From contig OZ244625.1 of assembly GCA_965218555.1 (NCBI GenBank), forward strand, positions 1,736,001-1,800,000: a DNA stretch of 64,000 nt, written 5' to 3'. Every line of letters starts with the position of its first letter. Positions within the stretch are counted from its first letter, which is position 1. The notes under the pieces are model-generated. The model saw only the letters and a list, made by a program, of their open reading frames with translations. It was not told the origin of the DNA and did no database searches. Source of the DNA: JAPPLB01 sp965218555 (GTDB lineage: Bacteria > Acidobacteriota > Terriglobia > Bryobacterales > UBA6623). The translations under genes and the position numbers were made by a program. This document shows positions 24,225 through 33,774 of this stretch, piece by piece.

Positions 24225-25577
24225 TTAGTCGGGGCCACCACCCGCCCGTTGGACCAGTTCGTCCACTTTCTCGACGAGGGTCTCCTCGACGGCCGCACGG
24301 AACGGCCCGGGCAGCGTGCCGAAGAGCATCGCTCCACCCCCTTCATAGCCGCCTTCCTTGAGCACCCGCAGACTCGGAACGTAGCTGAAAACATCATCGT
24401 TGTAACCAGACACCCACGTATCTCTCGCGCCATACGCCCTTTTGAACCGGAGCGAATAGTCGACGACGACTTCGCCCGCCAGCCCGATAAAGGTGAGATC
24501 CTCACCGAACTGCCAGACGTGAATCGGGTACGGATACGCCTCCATCAACTCACCCCCGTCGGCCAGAACCTTGAGCAATCGCTCGGCGTGCCCGCGAACA
24601 AGCCGGTTCCGGTCGTTCAGCCGCCTTTTCAGCTCCGACTCCGTCGGCACGCGGAAAGGCAGCGCCACTTCGTCAAAAACCGCGCGCAAGGGTCCGCCGA
24701 TGACGCTCATCTCGCGCTTGAGGACGTCATCTATCGCGATGGCGATCGTGTCGCCATATCGTTGAGCCAGTTCGACCTTGCGGCGAGGCAACGGATTCTG
24801 GTCGGCACTGCAGCCGTTGACAAACAGGGCCACAGCTTCCGGATAGCGCTTCTCGATTGCCTCCTGCGCATAGCCCGGCCAGTCGCCGTTGATCTGATAG
24901 TCGCTCAGAACGGTGGCATGGCAGGCATAGCCGAAGGCGATCGCCAGCAGTGATCCATCGGTCTTCTTGACGGCGAGAACGGGCACGTCATGATCGGTCG
25001 GACCCGGGTATTCGGGATGCCCCACCCGGCGGCGATTGACGGCAAATCCGGCGAGGCCCTGCCGGTAGGCGAGCTTTGCCGGCTCACGCCGGTCCATCGC
25101 CTCGCCGATGACCTTGACAACGTTGTCGATGAGCTGCGCCTGGTAGCGCAAAATCGTCTCTTTGTGCTGGTCATTCAGGGGATAGGTCGAATAGCGGTTG
25201 ATCGTCGTTACGGGCCCACTGTGTGTATGCGACGCATTCAGGACAAACCTCTCCCGGGCGAGCCCGTGCGTGGCGGTCACGCGCTGAACGATCTGCTTTG
25301 TCACATCGGCGCGAAAGCCTCCGAGGTCGGCAGTTACCAGAACAGAGACGACACCGGCACTGTCCTCGAGCGCCAGGGCTTTGAGGTGAAGGCGCTGCCG
25401 GACACCTTCCGACGGCCTTTTACGAGAGGCGTAGCCAGCCAACCAGATTGACTCCTGCGGTGTGATGTCAACCCGAGCAACTCCCGCTTTCCAGCCCTCG
25501 GCAGCCGTACACGCGGAGGCCAGCAGGACGATGAATGTCAACAAGCAGCATGGTCTCGAAGGGAATTTGCGTCTCAC
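24225..25577 (-). CDS. Neutral/alkaline ceramidase-family exported hydrolase
   Basis: 450 residues. N-terminal signal VRRKFPSRPCCLLTFIVLLA ending SAC is a possible lipobox. The body matches the neutral/alkaline non-lysosomal ceramidase N-terminal domain: GVARVDITPQESIWLAGYA at the start, the zinc motif NASHTHSGP, FGYACHATVLSD and INGDWPGYAQ, then NGCSADQNPLP. True ceramidases are longer (about 650 residues) with a C-terminal domain that is missing here, so the substrate may not be ceramide. I chose the GTG at 25577 because GAGGAG lies about 10 bp upstream; the frame extends 20 codons further. Confidence 0.82.
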   Translation of the reverse strand: MRRKFPSRPCCLLTFIVLLASACTAAEGWKAGVARVDITPQESIWLAGYASRKRPSEGVRQRLHLKALALEDSAGVVSVLVTADLGGFRADVTKQIVQRVTATHGLARERFVLNASHTHSGPVTTINRYSTYPLNDQHKETILRYQAQLIDNVVKVIGEAMDRREPAKLAYRQGLAGFAVNRRRVGHPEYPGPTDHDVPVLAVKKTDGSLLAIAFGYACHATVLSDYQINGDWPGYAQEAIEKRYPEAVALFVNGCSADQNPLPRRKVELAQRYGDTIAIAIDDVLKREMSVIGGPLRAVFDEVALPFRVPTESELKRRLNDRNRLVRGHAERLLKVLADGGELMEAYPYPIHVWQFGEDLTFIGLAGEVVVDYSLRFKRAYGARDTWVSGYNDDVFSYVPSLRVLKEGGYEGGGAMLFGTLPGPFRAAVEETLVEKVDELVQRAGGGPD

Positions 25578-25711
25578 GGAGGCTCCTCTCGCAGGCGAAG
25601 GTCGCGGCGAGTGAAAGTTTAGCATCGGACCAGGCATTCCGCAGAGTGACGAAGCGGTTCTGTCGGGGCAAGCTATGGGAGAATATGGGCTGACTTGTGG
25701 GCGGTGAAGGG

Positions 25712-26158
25712 ATGTCCGATAGCGAGTTGCTCGATAAGATCAGCAAGGTCGCCGATGACCGCGCCAAAGTGATGGACTTGGTGCTCGCGCATTTCGACGC
25801 TGACACAGGGACGATTCACTTGTTGGGTCCGGACGGCATGCTGCACCTCGAGGCTTGGGCAGGCGGCATCCCGGAACCTTTGCTGGACGTTATCCGAACC
25901 ATTCCCGTTGGCAAGGGGATCGCCGGCTTGGCCGTTCAGCGCCGCGAGCCTGTCAATCTGTGCAATCTTCAGACCGATCTGAGTGGCGATGTCCGTCCCG
26001 GTGCGCGCTCGAGCGGCGTACAAGGCTCGATTTGTGTCCCCATGATGGCCGGCACCGCGGCCGTGGGCGCGTTGGGCATTGCGACACGCAGAGAGCGTGA
26101 CTTCACAGGCGATGAGGCGGAGCTGTTGCAACAAGTGGGGCGCGTGCTGGCCTCTTAG
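25712..26158 (+). CDS. Stand-alone GAF domain protein
   Basis: 148 residues, a single GAF domain: HFDADTGTIHLLGPDGMLHL, VGKGIAGLAVQRREPVNLCN, SSGVQGSICVPMM and AVGALGIATRRERDFTGDEA. It may sense a small ligand, nucleotide or redox state. It is not the Cys-rich free-methionine-sulfoxide reductase type. The frame could start at a GTG at 25697; the ATG at 25712 is preferred. It precedes the dehydratase gene by 26 bp and may be co-transcribed with it. Confidence 0.8.
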   Translation: MSDSELLDKISKVADDRAKVMDLVLAHFDADTGTIHLLGPDGMLHLEAWAGGIPEPLLDVIRTIPVGKGIAGLAVQRREPVNLCNLQTDLSGDVRPGARSSGVQGSICVPMMAGTAAVGALGIATRRERDFTGDEAELLQQVGRVLAS

Positions 26159-26184
26159 GAGCAAGTGGCCCTGTAAATAAAACT

Positions 26185-27741
26185 ATGGATATAGTAAAGA
26201 TTGAGAGTCTGCTGCGACCGGACGACCCGTTCATCCGGCTCAACCCCAGAGACAACGTGGTCATGGCGCGGGTTCCGCTCTCGGCGGGATCCAGCGTTCA
26301 GTTCGAAGGCTCCGAGATCCAAATCCGGCAAGCGGTGGGGGCAGGCCACAAGGTGGCGGTGACGACGATTCGGGCAGGCGAGACGGTCTTCAAATACGGC
26401 GAGGACATCGGTCGGGCAGAATCCGAGATCGAACCGGGTGACTTGGTCCACGTACACAACCTGGCGTTTGACATGGGCGATCGGAAGTATGAGTTTGCCA
26501 ATGCACTGAACGACTTGGAGGACATTCCCCGCCTTGCCGCCGACACTTTCTTGGGATATCCGCGTGCGGATGGCCGCGCCGGCACACGCAACTTCATCGC
26601 AATCGTCGGCGCCAGCAACTGCGCCGCGTATGCAACCGAGCAGGTTGAAGCTCAGTTTGCCGGAGACTCGTTTGACGGTGCGGGAATCGACGGCGTGATT
26701 GCGTTTCCCCACGTGGATGGCTGCGGCCAAGCGGAGGGTGCTGATACTCAGCAGCTCCGACGAACCCTCGATGGACTCGCCGATCACCCCAATATTTCGG
26801 CGGCCGTGATGATTGGCCTGGGGTGCGAGGTCAACCAAATTGGCTACTACATGAGGGAAGAGGGCCGTGCCCAAAACGGCGCTCCGCGGCAGGGCTTTAC
26901 ACTGCAGGAGAGCGGAGGAACGACGGCTGTGGTTGTAGACGGCGCAAAAGCCGTTCGAGAAATGATCGACGAAGTCGGCGGGCGCCGGCGCGTACCGTGT
27001 CCGACCTCGAAGCTAGTAGTGGCTTTGGAGTGCGGCGGCTCGGATGCGTTTTCGGGAATCACATCGAATCCGAGCGTCGGATACTTTTCCGACCTGCTCG
27101 TGAAACAAGGCGGAACGGTGTGTTTGGCGGAGACAACCGAAGTATACGGCGCAGAACACCTGCTCACCCGGCGAGCAGTCAGCCGGGAGGTCGGCGAACG
27201 GCTGCTTGAGAAAATCGAGTGGTACAAGCGCTATGTCGCCGGCTTCGGGCTGGGAATCAGCTTCGATTCGAATCCGTCTCCCGGAAACAAAGCGGGTGGT
27301 CTGACAAACATCACGGAGAAATCACTCGGAGCCGTCGCCAAAGCGGGCATGTCGAATCTTACGGCCGTTTATGATTTTGCTGAAAGGATTACCAACTCGG
27401 GCTTCGTTTTTATGAATACCCCGGGTTACGACCCGACATCCGTTACCGGCATGGCGGCCGGCGGGTGCAATGTCTGCTTGTTCACAACGGGCCGCGGCAG
27501 CGCGTTCGGCTTTCCGACAGTACCTGTCATCAAAATCTCATCGAACTCGCAGACGGGCCGACATATGAACCAGGACATGGATATCGATTGCGGCACCATC
27601 GCAGAGGGTAAGGAGGACATTCCGACGGCCGGAACCCGTATTCATCAGTTCGCCCTCGATGTCGCGTCCGGAAGGAAGACCTTCTCCGAAAGCCTCGGGC
27701 ACCGTGAGTTTATTCCCTGGCGCATCGGTCCGGTACTCTGA
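26185..27741 (+). CDS. UxaA/GarD-family hydro-lyase (altronate or galactarate dehydratase)
   Basis: 518 residues. N-terminal SAF domain (about 15-100, IRLNPRDNVVMARVPLSAG), then the altronase/galactarate dehydratase catalytic region: YPRADGRAGTRNFIAIVGAS, FPHVDGCGQ, LGCEVNQIGYY, LECGGSDAFSGITSNP, NPSPGNKAGGLTNITEKSLG and the C-terminal FIPWRIGPVL. The family uses iron to dehydrate sugar acids. Galactarate dehydration would give the same 5-dehydro-4-deoxy-glucarate that gudD and kdgD (39-44 kb) handle. That context favours a GarD role, but UxaA cannot be excluded. Confidence 0.85.
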   Translation: MDIVKIESLLRPDDPFIRLNPRDNVVMARVPLSAGSSVQFEGSEIQIRQAVGAGHKVAVTTIRAGETVFKYGEDIGRAESEIEPGDLVHVHNLAFDMGDRKYEFANALNDLEDIPRLAADTFLGYPRADGRAGTRNFIAIVGASNCAAYATEQVEAQFAGDSFDGAGIDGVIAFPHVDGCGQAEGADTQQLRRTLDGLADHPNISAAVMIGLGCEVNQIGYYMREEGRAQNGAPRQGFTLQESGGTTAVVVDGAKAVREMIDEVGGRRRVPCPTSKLVVALECGGSDAFSGITSNPSVGYFSDLLVKQGGTVCLAETTEVYGAEHLLTRRAVSREVGERLLEKIEWYKRYVAGFGLGISFDSNPSPGNKAGGLTNITEKSLGAVAKAGMSNLTAVYDFAERITNSGFVFMNTPGYDPTSVTGMAAGGCNVCLFTTGRGSAFGFPTVPVIKISSNSQTGRHMNQDMDIDCGTIAEGKEDIPTAGTRIHQFALDVASGRKTFSESLGHREFIPWRIGPVL

Positions 27742-27927
27742 CCTGCATTGCACACCATGTGGTGGCAACGCAAACTCAGAGCAAGGCTGGAGCGCACTCG
27801 AACAGAAGGAAATCAGACGCTTGGTTGGACGCTTTTCGTGGTCAGTCGCCAGGGCTGCCGACGTGACGATGAGCGTCTCAACCTTGTCAAAAGGTGTGAC
27901 GAGACGATAGCTCAGAAGGCGAGGTCG

Positions 27928-28944
27928 TCAGTGCAACGTGACCTTTCGGCCGCTCCGAGCGGATTCATAGATGCCGAGAGTAAGCTCGAGCGCGGCGTAG
28001 CCTTCTTCGCCCGCAACGATCGGTTTGCCTCCCGTTTCGATCGCTTTGCCGAAGTCGAGGAACTGCCGCTTGATCGGTTCCAGTGAAATTGCCATTGGAT
28101 CGGAAGCGCCGGAGTCCACGCCCTTTCCGACAAGCGGAGCGTCGTCGCCGGTGTCACCGTCAACATCCCAGGCTGTGAGTTGATCCCCGGTTAGAATCGC
28201 CGAGCCCTTCGTGCCGTGGATCTCAATGCGTTCGGGATATCCGGGGAGGATCGCAGTCGAGGCCTGAATGACACCGGTAGCGCCGCTTTCATACCGAATG
28301 ACGGCGTTGATCAGGTCTTCGGATTCCATCTCGTGGGCCGCGGCGATCTGCCACTGGCCGAAAACTTCCTTCACAGGCCCCGCCAAGTAAAGCAGCAGGT
28401 CGAGACCGTGAATTGCCTGGTTGATGAGCGCTCCGCCCCCCTCAACATCCCAGGTGCCCTTGCCGGGACGGTCGTAATAAGGCTGAGGCCGATGCCATTT
28501 CGTGTAGCTGTCCGCTTGTAGAATCCTGCCGAGGCGGCCCTCCCGCACGGCCTTTGCCAGGAACAGCATCGAGTCATCGAACCGGTGCTGACTCACGACA
28601 CCCAGAACCAGGTTCGCGGATCGAGTGACGTCGATCATCTCTTGTGCCGCTTTGAGTGTGAGAGCAATAGGCTTCTGCACAAGGACATGTTTGCCGTTCG
28701 CGGCGGCGGCTTTCGTCATCTCCAGGCGCGAGTCGGGAAAGGCACAGACATCCACGAAGTCAACGTCGGCCCTAGCGCAAAGTTCACGCCAATCGGGCAC
28801 GAACTCGGCACCGTACTTTTTCGCGAACTCGCGGCCTTTCTGTTCAGAGCGATTGGAAACGGCGACAACTTGGTAGTGGATCTCCTGATAGCTGTCGCCG
28901 TGCTTGTGGGCGATGGCTCCTGTACCGATGAGCCCGACCTTCAT
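27928..28944 (-). CDS. Gfo/Idh/MocA family NAD(P)-dependent oxidoreductase
   Basis: 338 residues, cytoplasmic. Rossmann motif GLIGTGAIAHKH at the N-terminus; the EKP-type motif appears as LVQKPIALT; the catalytic-region His lies in NQAIHGLDLLLYL. It is likely a sugar or inositol dehydrogenase; the substrate cannot be read. GGAGG lies 9 bp before the ATG. It is convergent with the UxaA-family gene and lies 41 bp upstream of purD on the same strand. Confidence 0.88.
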   Translation of the reverse strand: MKVGLIGTGAIAHKHGDSYQEIHYQVVAVSNRSEQKGREFAKKYGAEFVPDWRELCARADVDFVDVCAFPDSRLEMTKAAAANGKHVLVQKPIALTLKAAQEMIDVTRSANLVLGVVSQHRFDDSMLFLAKAVREGRLGRILQADSYTKWHRPQPYYDRPGKGTWDVEGGGALINQAIHGLDLLLYLAGPVKEVFGQWQIAAAHEMESEDLINAVIRYESGATGVIQASTAILPGYPERIEIHGTKGSAILTGDQLTAWDVDGDTGDDAPLVGKGVDSGASDPMAISLEPIKRQFLDFGKAIETGGKPIVAGEEGYAALELTLGIYESARSGRKVTLH

Positions 28945-28985
28945 AAGGGAAGAGCCTCCATGACTTATTTACTACTAATGTAGTT

Positions 28986-30257
28986 TTAATAGCGAGCTAA
29001 ACCTTTTTCCCCTATGTCCGCCCGGAAGTGCATGCCGTCAAAGTGAATCTTCTCGATGGCGTTGTAGGCGGTATCTATAGCTTGCGCCAGTGTAGCCCCG
29101 CCGGCGGTAACGCCCAGCACCCTGCCCCCGGCGGTCGCGTAGTGGCCGCATTGAAGGCGCGTACCGGCGTGAAAAACCTTGGCGCCGAGATTCTCGGCTT
29201 CGGGGATGCCGGTAATACGGCGGCCCTTGGGATACGAGCCGGGATAGCCTTCCGAGGCAAGGACGACGCAGGCAGTGGGTCCCTCGCTCCAGTGAACGAG
29301 GCTCGCATCGAGGCTACCGCGGACCGCCGAAGCAAGCAGGCCCGCGAAGTCGTCCTCGAGTCGATACATCAAAGGCTGGGTTTCGGGATCACCCATCCTT
29401 ACGTTGAACTCGAGAACCTTTGGCCCTTCGCTGGTGATCATTAGACCACAGTAAAGAAAACCACAAAAGGGGTGCCCGAGATCGCGCATACCGGAAAGAG
29501 TCGGCTCGACGACTCGATCGATGATCGTATCGCGAAGCTCGACGGGCAGAATGAGCGGATCGCAATAGGCGCCCATGCCGCCGGTGTTGGGCCCTTGATC
29601 GTTATCAAGAGCCCGCTTGTGGTCCTGCGTGGGTGGAAAAATAAAGTAAGACCGGCGGTCACAAAGCAGAATGAAGCTGAGTTCTTCGCCGGTCAGGAAT
29701 TCCTCAAGCACGAGACGGCGCCCGGCGCCGCCAGCAAGCTCGCCAGCAAGCATCTTGCGGGCCGTCTCGGCAGCCTCTTGACGGGTATTGGCGATGATGA
29801 CGCCCTTGCCTGCAGCAAGACCATCGGCTTTGACAGCGACCGGATACTCAAAACGGTCAAGATGAGCATCGATGTCGTCTGCGGACTCCACCACCGCAAA
29901 GTCCGCCGTCGGAATGCCCCGGTCGACCATGAACTGCTTGGCGAATATCTTGCTTCCCTCCAGTTGGGCGACGAAAGCCTCGGGCGCCAGGATCGGCAAA
30001 CCGTCAGCCGCAAAGGCGTCAGCGAGACCGGATACCAGAGGAGCTTCAGGACCTACCACCGTCAGGTCAACTCGCAACGTGCGGGCCAAGGCGACGAGCT
30101 CGTCGGGTGCACCAATGTCAGCGGGAATGCAAGATGCATCTGTGGCAATGCCGGCGTTACCCGGGGCACAGAAGACGCGGTCGACGTCGGCGGATTGAGC
30201 AAGACGCCAAACCAGAGCGTGTTCTCTGCCGCCACTGCCGGCGACCAGGATTCTCAT
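28986..30257 (-). CDS. purD: Phosphoribosylamine--glycine ligase
   Basis: Second step of purine synthesis, ATP-dependent joining of glycine to phosphoribosylamine; 423 residues. MRILVAGSGGREHALVWRLA at the start, FCAPGNAGI, ATP-grasp residues, GGMGAYCDPLILP and EFNVRMGDPETQPL. The frame extends to 30302; the ATG at 30257 matches the family. It is divergent from mnmG; the 90-bp gap holds the palindrome GCGCTAAGCGC (30290-30300) and a TAGAAT that may be the mnmG -10 box. Confidence 0.96.
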   Translation of the reverse strand: MRILVAGSGGREHALVWRLAQSADVDRVFCAPGNAGIATDASCIPADIGAPDELVALARTLRVDLTVVGPEAPLVSGLADAFAADGLPILAPEAFVAQLEGSKIFAKQFMVDRGIPTADFAVVESADDIDAHLDRFEYPVAVKADGLAAGKGVIIANTRQEAAETARKMLAGELAGGAGRRLVLEEFLTGEELSFILLCDRRSYFIFPPTQDHKRALDNDQGPNTGGMGAYCDPLILPVELRDTIIDRVVEPTLSGMRDLGHPFCGFLYCGLMITSEGPKVLEFNVRMGDPETQPLMYRLEDDFAGLLASAVRGSLDASLVHWSEGPTACVVLASEGYPGSYPKGRRITGIPEAENLGAKVFHAGTRLQCGHYATAGGRVLGVTAGGATLAQAIDTAYNAIEKIHFDGMHFRADIGEKGLARY

Positions 30258-30347
30258 ATGTCTGGAGTGCTCCGAAGATTCATGGGGCTGCGCTAAGCGC
30301 ATAGAATAACAGGAAAGCCACCGATTAGCGGCACCGTAGGTCCGACC

Positions 30348-32234
30348 ATGACCCGATCATTCCATGAAGCCTTCGACGTTGTAGTCATCGGGGCGGGGCA
30401 CGCCGGCAATGAGGCTGCCATGGCTGTAGCGAGAATGGGACTTCGGACAGCGCTGGTCACACTGAATCTTGACCTGATTGCTCAGATGTCTTGTAATCCG
30501 GCGGTTGGCGGGATCGCGAAAGGGCACCTTGTCCGCGAGATTGACGCGTTGGGCGGAATCATGGGCAAAGTGACGGATGCAGTGGGGATCCAGTTCAGGT
30601 TGCTCAACACAAGTCGTGGTCCGGCAGTATGGTCGCCACGGGCCCAATGTGACAAGAAGCAGTACCGAATCGAGTCCCGACGCCTGCTTGAAAGCGAACC
30701 GAATTTGACAATCAAGCAGGCGGAAGTCGTTGATCTGGTGTTGGATAAGCGGGGCGAGCCGCTTCAGATTCGCGGCGTCGAACTGGGAGACGGCCGCACG
30801 ATCGGCGCGGGCGCCGTCATTGTGACGACAGGGACTTTCTTGAACGGATTAGTCCACATCGGTGAGAGAACGTTCCCTGCTGGACGAAGCGGCGAGCCGC
30901 CGTCGGTGACGCTGGGTGAGGTGCTAAGGTCGCTGAGCTTTCGTTGCAGCCGACTGAAAACGGGTACGCCACCGCGTTTGGACGGTCGTACTATCGACTG
31001 GGCGCGATTTGAAGCCCAGCAAGGCGACGCTGAGCCGACGCCGTTCTCGTTCCAGACGGAACGGATCGAGCGGGAACAGATTGAGTGCCACATTGCGTTC
31101 ACGACCGACGAAACACTACGCGTATTGCAGGAGAACATCAGTCGCTCGCCTCTCTATAGTGGTCAGATCAACGGCGTCGGGCCGAGATACTGTCCGTCGA
31201 TCGAGGACAAGGTCGTCAAGTTCCCGGACAAGCCGCGTCATCAGATCTTCCTGGAGCCCGAGGGGCTTGATACCTATGAGGTGTACGTCAATGGAATGTC
31301 TACCAGTATGCCCATCGACGTGCAGGGGGCGATGGTGGCATCGATCCCCGGACTGGAAAGGGCCGAGATCATTCGACCGGGGTACGCGATTGAATACGAC
31401 GCTGTGGACGCGACCGAACTCCGCCATACCCTTGAGACAAAGCGTATCCGAGGCCTGTATCTAGCGGGGCAGATCAACGGCACAACTGGTTATGAGGAAG
31501 CGGCGGCGCAGGGTCTGATGGCCGGGATCAACGCGGCCTGCGCGCTGCGGAATCAAGAGCCCGTCGTACTCGGTCGCACGGACGCATACATTGGTATTCT
31601 CATCGACGACCTGGTCACGAAGGGCACAGACGAGCCGTACCGTATGTTCACCTCACGAGCCGAGTTTCGGCTTCATTTGCGGATCGACAACGCTGACCAA
31701 CGATTGACTCCAATTGGCCATGCATGCGGACTAATTCGAGGACGCCAGTGGGCGCGATTTGCCAGGATTCAGAAGGAACGGCGGCGCGTCCGCCAGTTTC
31801 TCAACCAGTATCGTCCGACCCAAAATGACAAACTAAGCGAGTTCGTAGTTGGCAGCGATCCGAGCCCGCCGCCTCTCGTCCAATTATTGAAGCGACCCGA
31901 GTTGCGCATCGACCATGTTCAGAAGTTCGTGGAATGCACCACGAAGGCCAACCTGTGCGACGCCGATTGGAGAGCGATCGAAACGGAGATCAAGTACGAG
32001 GGCTACCTTGCTCAGCAGTTACGGAGTATCGAGAAGATACGGCGAGCGGAAAAAAGGAAGATCCCTGCCGACTTCCTTTATGAGGGCATTGCGGGGCTCT
32101 CGAATGAGATCGTGGAAAAAATGGAGCGTGTCAGGCCGGCAACGTTGGGTCAAGCGGCTCGCATTCCAGGTGTCACCCCAGCCGCGATCTCGATTCTGAA
32201 CTTGCATTTGAGTAGTGGGCGCTCAATCCTCTGA
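30348..32234 (+). CDS. mnmG: tRNA uridine 5-carboxymethylaminomethyl modification enzyme MnmG
   Basis: FAD enzyme that, with MnmE, modifies U34 of tRNAs reading split codon boxes; 628 residues. Motifs: DVVVIGAGHAGNEAAMA (FAD-binding), CNPAVGGIAKGHLVREIDAL, SRGPAVWSPRAQCDK, GTPPRLDG, PSIEDKVVKFPDK and the MnmG C-terminal domain ending in AARIPGVTPAAISILNLHL. mnmE is not adjacent. It overlaps rsmG by 20 bp if rsmG uses its first GTG. Confidence 0.97.
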   Translation: MTRSFHEAFDVVVIGAGHAGNEAAMAVARMGLRTALVTLNLDLIAQMSCNPAVGGIAKGHLVREIDALGGIMGKVTDAVGIQFRLLNTSRGPAVWSPRAQCDKKQYRIESRRLLESEPNLTIKQAEVVDLVLDKRGEPLQIRGVELGDGRTIGAGAVIVTTGTFLNGLVHIGERTFPAGRSGEPPSVTLGEVLRSLSFRCSRLKTGTPPRLDGRTIDWARFEAQQGDAEPTPFSFQTERIEREQIECHIAFTTDETLRVLQENISRSPLYSGQINGVGPRYCPSIEDKVVKFPDKPRHQIFLEPEGLDTYEVYVNGMSTSMPIDVQGAMVASIPGLERAEIIRPGYAIEYDAVDATELRHTLETKRIRGLYLAGQINGTTGYEEAAAQGLMAGINAACALRNQEPVVLGRTDAYIGILIDDLVTKGTDEPYRMFTSRAEFRLHLRIDNADQRLTPIGHACGLIRGRQWARFARIQKERRRVRQFLNQYRPTQNDKLSEFVVGSDPSPPPLVQLLKRPELRIDHVQKFVECTTKANLCDADWRAIETEIKYEGYLAQQLRSIEKIRRAEKRKIPADFLYEGIAGLSNEIVEKMERVRPATLGQAARIPGVTPAAISILNLHLSSGRSIL

Positions 32235-32847
32235 CGTGGTCCGTTTCGACGATCTGTTGAAGTCCGTGATTGCATCCCTTGACATGGAGCTCCTCCCGGA
32301 GCAGATCATCCGGCTAAAACACCACTACGAACTGCTCTTGCGATGGAATTCTCGTATCAACCTAACGAGCGTGCGGGAACCAACCGAGATTGTGGAACGA
32401 CATTTCGGTGAATCTCTGTTTCTGGCGCAACTGCTGCCTCATGAAGGATCGGTGGTTGATATTGGCTCGGGAGCAGGATTCCCTGGGTTGCCCGTTTCGG
32501 TAGCACGGCCGGCGTTTCTGATGACTCTGGTTGAGTCAGTACGCAAAAAGGCTGCTTTCCTGCAGGAGTTAGTCAGGAAGCAAGAACGAGTAAAGGTCTA
32601 TGCAGGCCGTTTCAGTAGGGTGGATCGAAACTTCGATTGGGCGATCTGGCGTGGTGTGGCGTTGGAAGGGATTGAGGATGATATCGCCCTGCGAGTCGAC
32701 CGAGTAGCCGCGATAACGAGTGAACGCCAGGCCGCGCTATGGAAGAATCGGAAAAAGTTGGCATGGGAGCTGGAAGAAGGAATTCCATGGGACAAACGGC
32801 GAGTTGTCCTTCTCGGGCAGTGCATCCGTGTTCCACGTGAAACATAG
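32215..32847 (+). CDS. rsmG: 16S rRNA (guanine527-N7)-methyltransferase RsmG
   Basis: SAM-dependent methyltransferase acting on G527 of 16S rRNA; 210 residues. Motifs: LLLRWNSRINLTSVREP, ERHFGESLFLAQLL, VVDIGSGAGFPGLP (SAM site) and RKKAAFLQELVR. The GTG at 32215 overlaps mnmG; a second GTG at 32236 just after the mnmG stop is an alternative. Its last codons contain a parS site. Confidence 0.94.
   Translation: MGAQSSDVVRFDDLLKSVIASLDMELLPEQIIRLKHHYELLLRWNSRINLTSVREPTEIVERHFGESLFLAQLLPHEGSVVDIGSGAGFPGLPVSVARPAFLMTLVESVRKKAAFLQELVRKQERVKVYAGRFSRVDRNFDWAIWRGVALEGIEDDIALRVDRVAAITSERQAALWKNRKKLAWELEEGIPWDKRRVVLLGQCIRVPRET
32829..32844. promoter_or_regulatory. parS: parS centromere site
   Basis: TGTTCCACGTGAAACA differs from the widely conserved chromosomal parS (TGTTTCACGTGAAACA) at one position. 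It overlaps the final codons of rsmG and ends directly before its stop TAG, 88 bp upstream of parA. ParB encoded at 33775 should load here and spread. Chromosomal parS sites cluster near oriC. Confidence 0.92.
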
Positions 32848-32932
32848 ACGCGCGTTGCCTGCTTCCTGCTTTGTGGCGGTCCTATATCGCTGTGCTAGAG
32901 TGTGATGGCCCGGAGATCGGGGAACCTGCTCC

Positions 32933-33715
32933 TTGGGAAGTATCATTGCAATTGCTAACCAAAAGGGCGGAGTCGGAAAAACGACCACTGCCGTTAATCT
33001 CTCGGCCGCCCTCGCTGCAGCCGATTGCCGAGTTCTTATCGTAGACTGTGACCCGCAGGCTAATGCCAGCAGCGGACTCGGCTTTAGACAGACCGAATCA
33101 ACGCCATTCACACTCTACGAAGTCCTTATCGATGGACTTCCATACGAAACGGCTAAACGAGAAACGCAAATTGAGCAACTCGATCTCCTGCCGTCCTCGA
33201 GAAATCTTGCCGGGGCCAATCTGGAGCTTGTTGACCTATCGGATCGTGAACTCATACTCTGGTCAAGACTGAACGAAGCCCCTGCGGCCTATGACTTCAT
33301 CTTTCTCGACTGCCCTCCGGCACTCGATCTTCTAACCCTTAATGCGCTAGTCGCCGCGGAGTCCGTACTCATACCGATTCAGTGTGAGTACTTTGCTCTC
33401 GAAGGCATATCGTCACTCCTGGACACCATTGACCGCGTTCGCGAATTCTGGAACCCGGAACTTGCGATCGAGGGCGTTCTTCTGACGATGCTCGACGAGC
33501 GCACGACGCTTGCTCGCCAAGTCGCATCGGACCTGCAGGAGTTCTTCGGCGACCAGGTCTTCGACACGGTCATCCCACGAAATGTTCGCCTCGCGGAAGC
33601 GCCGAGCCATGGCCGGTCCATACTCCAATATGACCTCCGATCACGCGGAGCAGAGAGCTATCTAGGCCTAGCCCGTGAAATCCTGTTTCGTCGCGGGCAA
33701 CATCAATCGCAGTAG
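32933..33715 (+). CDS. parA: Chromosome partitioning ATPase ParA (Soj)
   Basis: Deviant Walker ATPase that binds DNA and moves ParB-parS complexes; 260 residues. IIAIANQKGGVGKTTTAVNL (Walker A), VLIVDCDPQANASSGLG (Walker A') and YDFIFLDCPPALDLLTLNAL (Walker B). The only suitable start is the TTG at 32933, which gives the normal ParA N-terminus MGSIIAIANQKGG. There is no strong ribosome-binding site. It is part of the mnmG-rsmG-parA-parB cluster. Confidence 0.96.
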   Translation: MGSIIAIANQKGGVGKTTTAVNLSAALAAADCRVLIVDCDPQANASSGLGFRQTESTPFTLYEVLIDGLPYETAKRETQIEQLDLLPSSRNLAGANLELVDLSDRELILWSRLNEAPAAYDFIFLDCPPALDLLTLNALVAAESVLIPIQCEYFALEGISSLLDTIDRVREFWNPELAIEGVLLTMLDERTTLARQVASDLQEFFGDQVFDTVIPRNVRLAEAPSHGRSILQYDLRSRGAESYLGLAREILFRRGQHQSQ

Positions 33716-33774
33716 GCGGCCCCGTGAGTGAGGTTACCGCCATACGTTTGTGACATAGTAGGAGTTTGAAAAAG

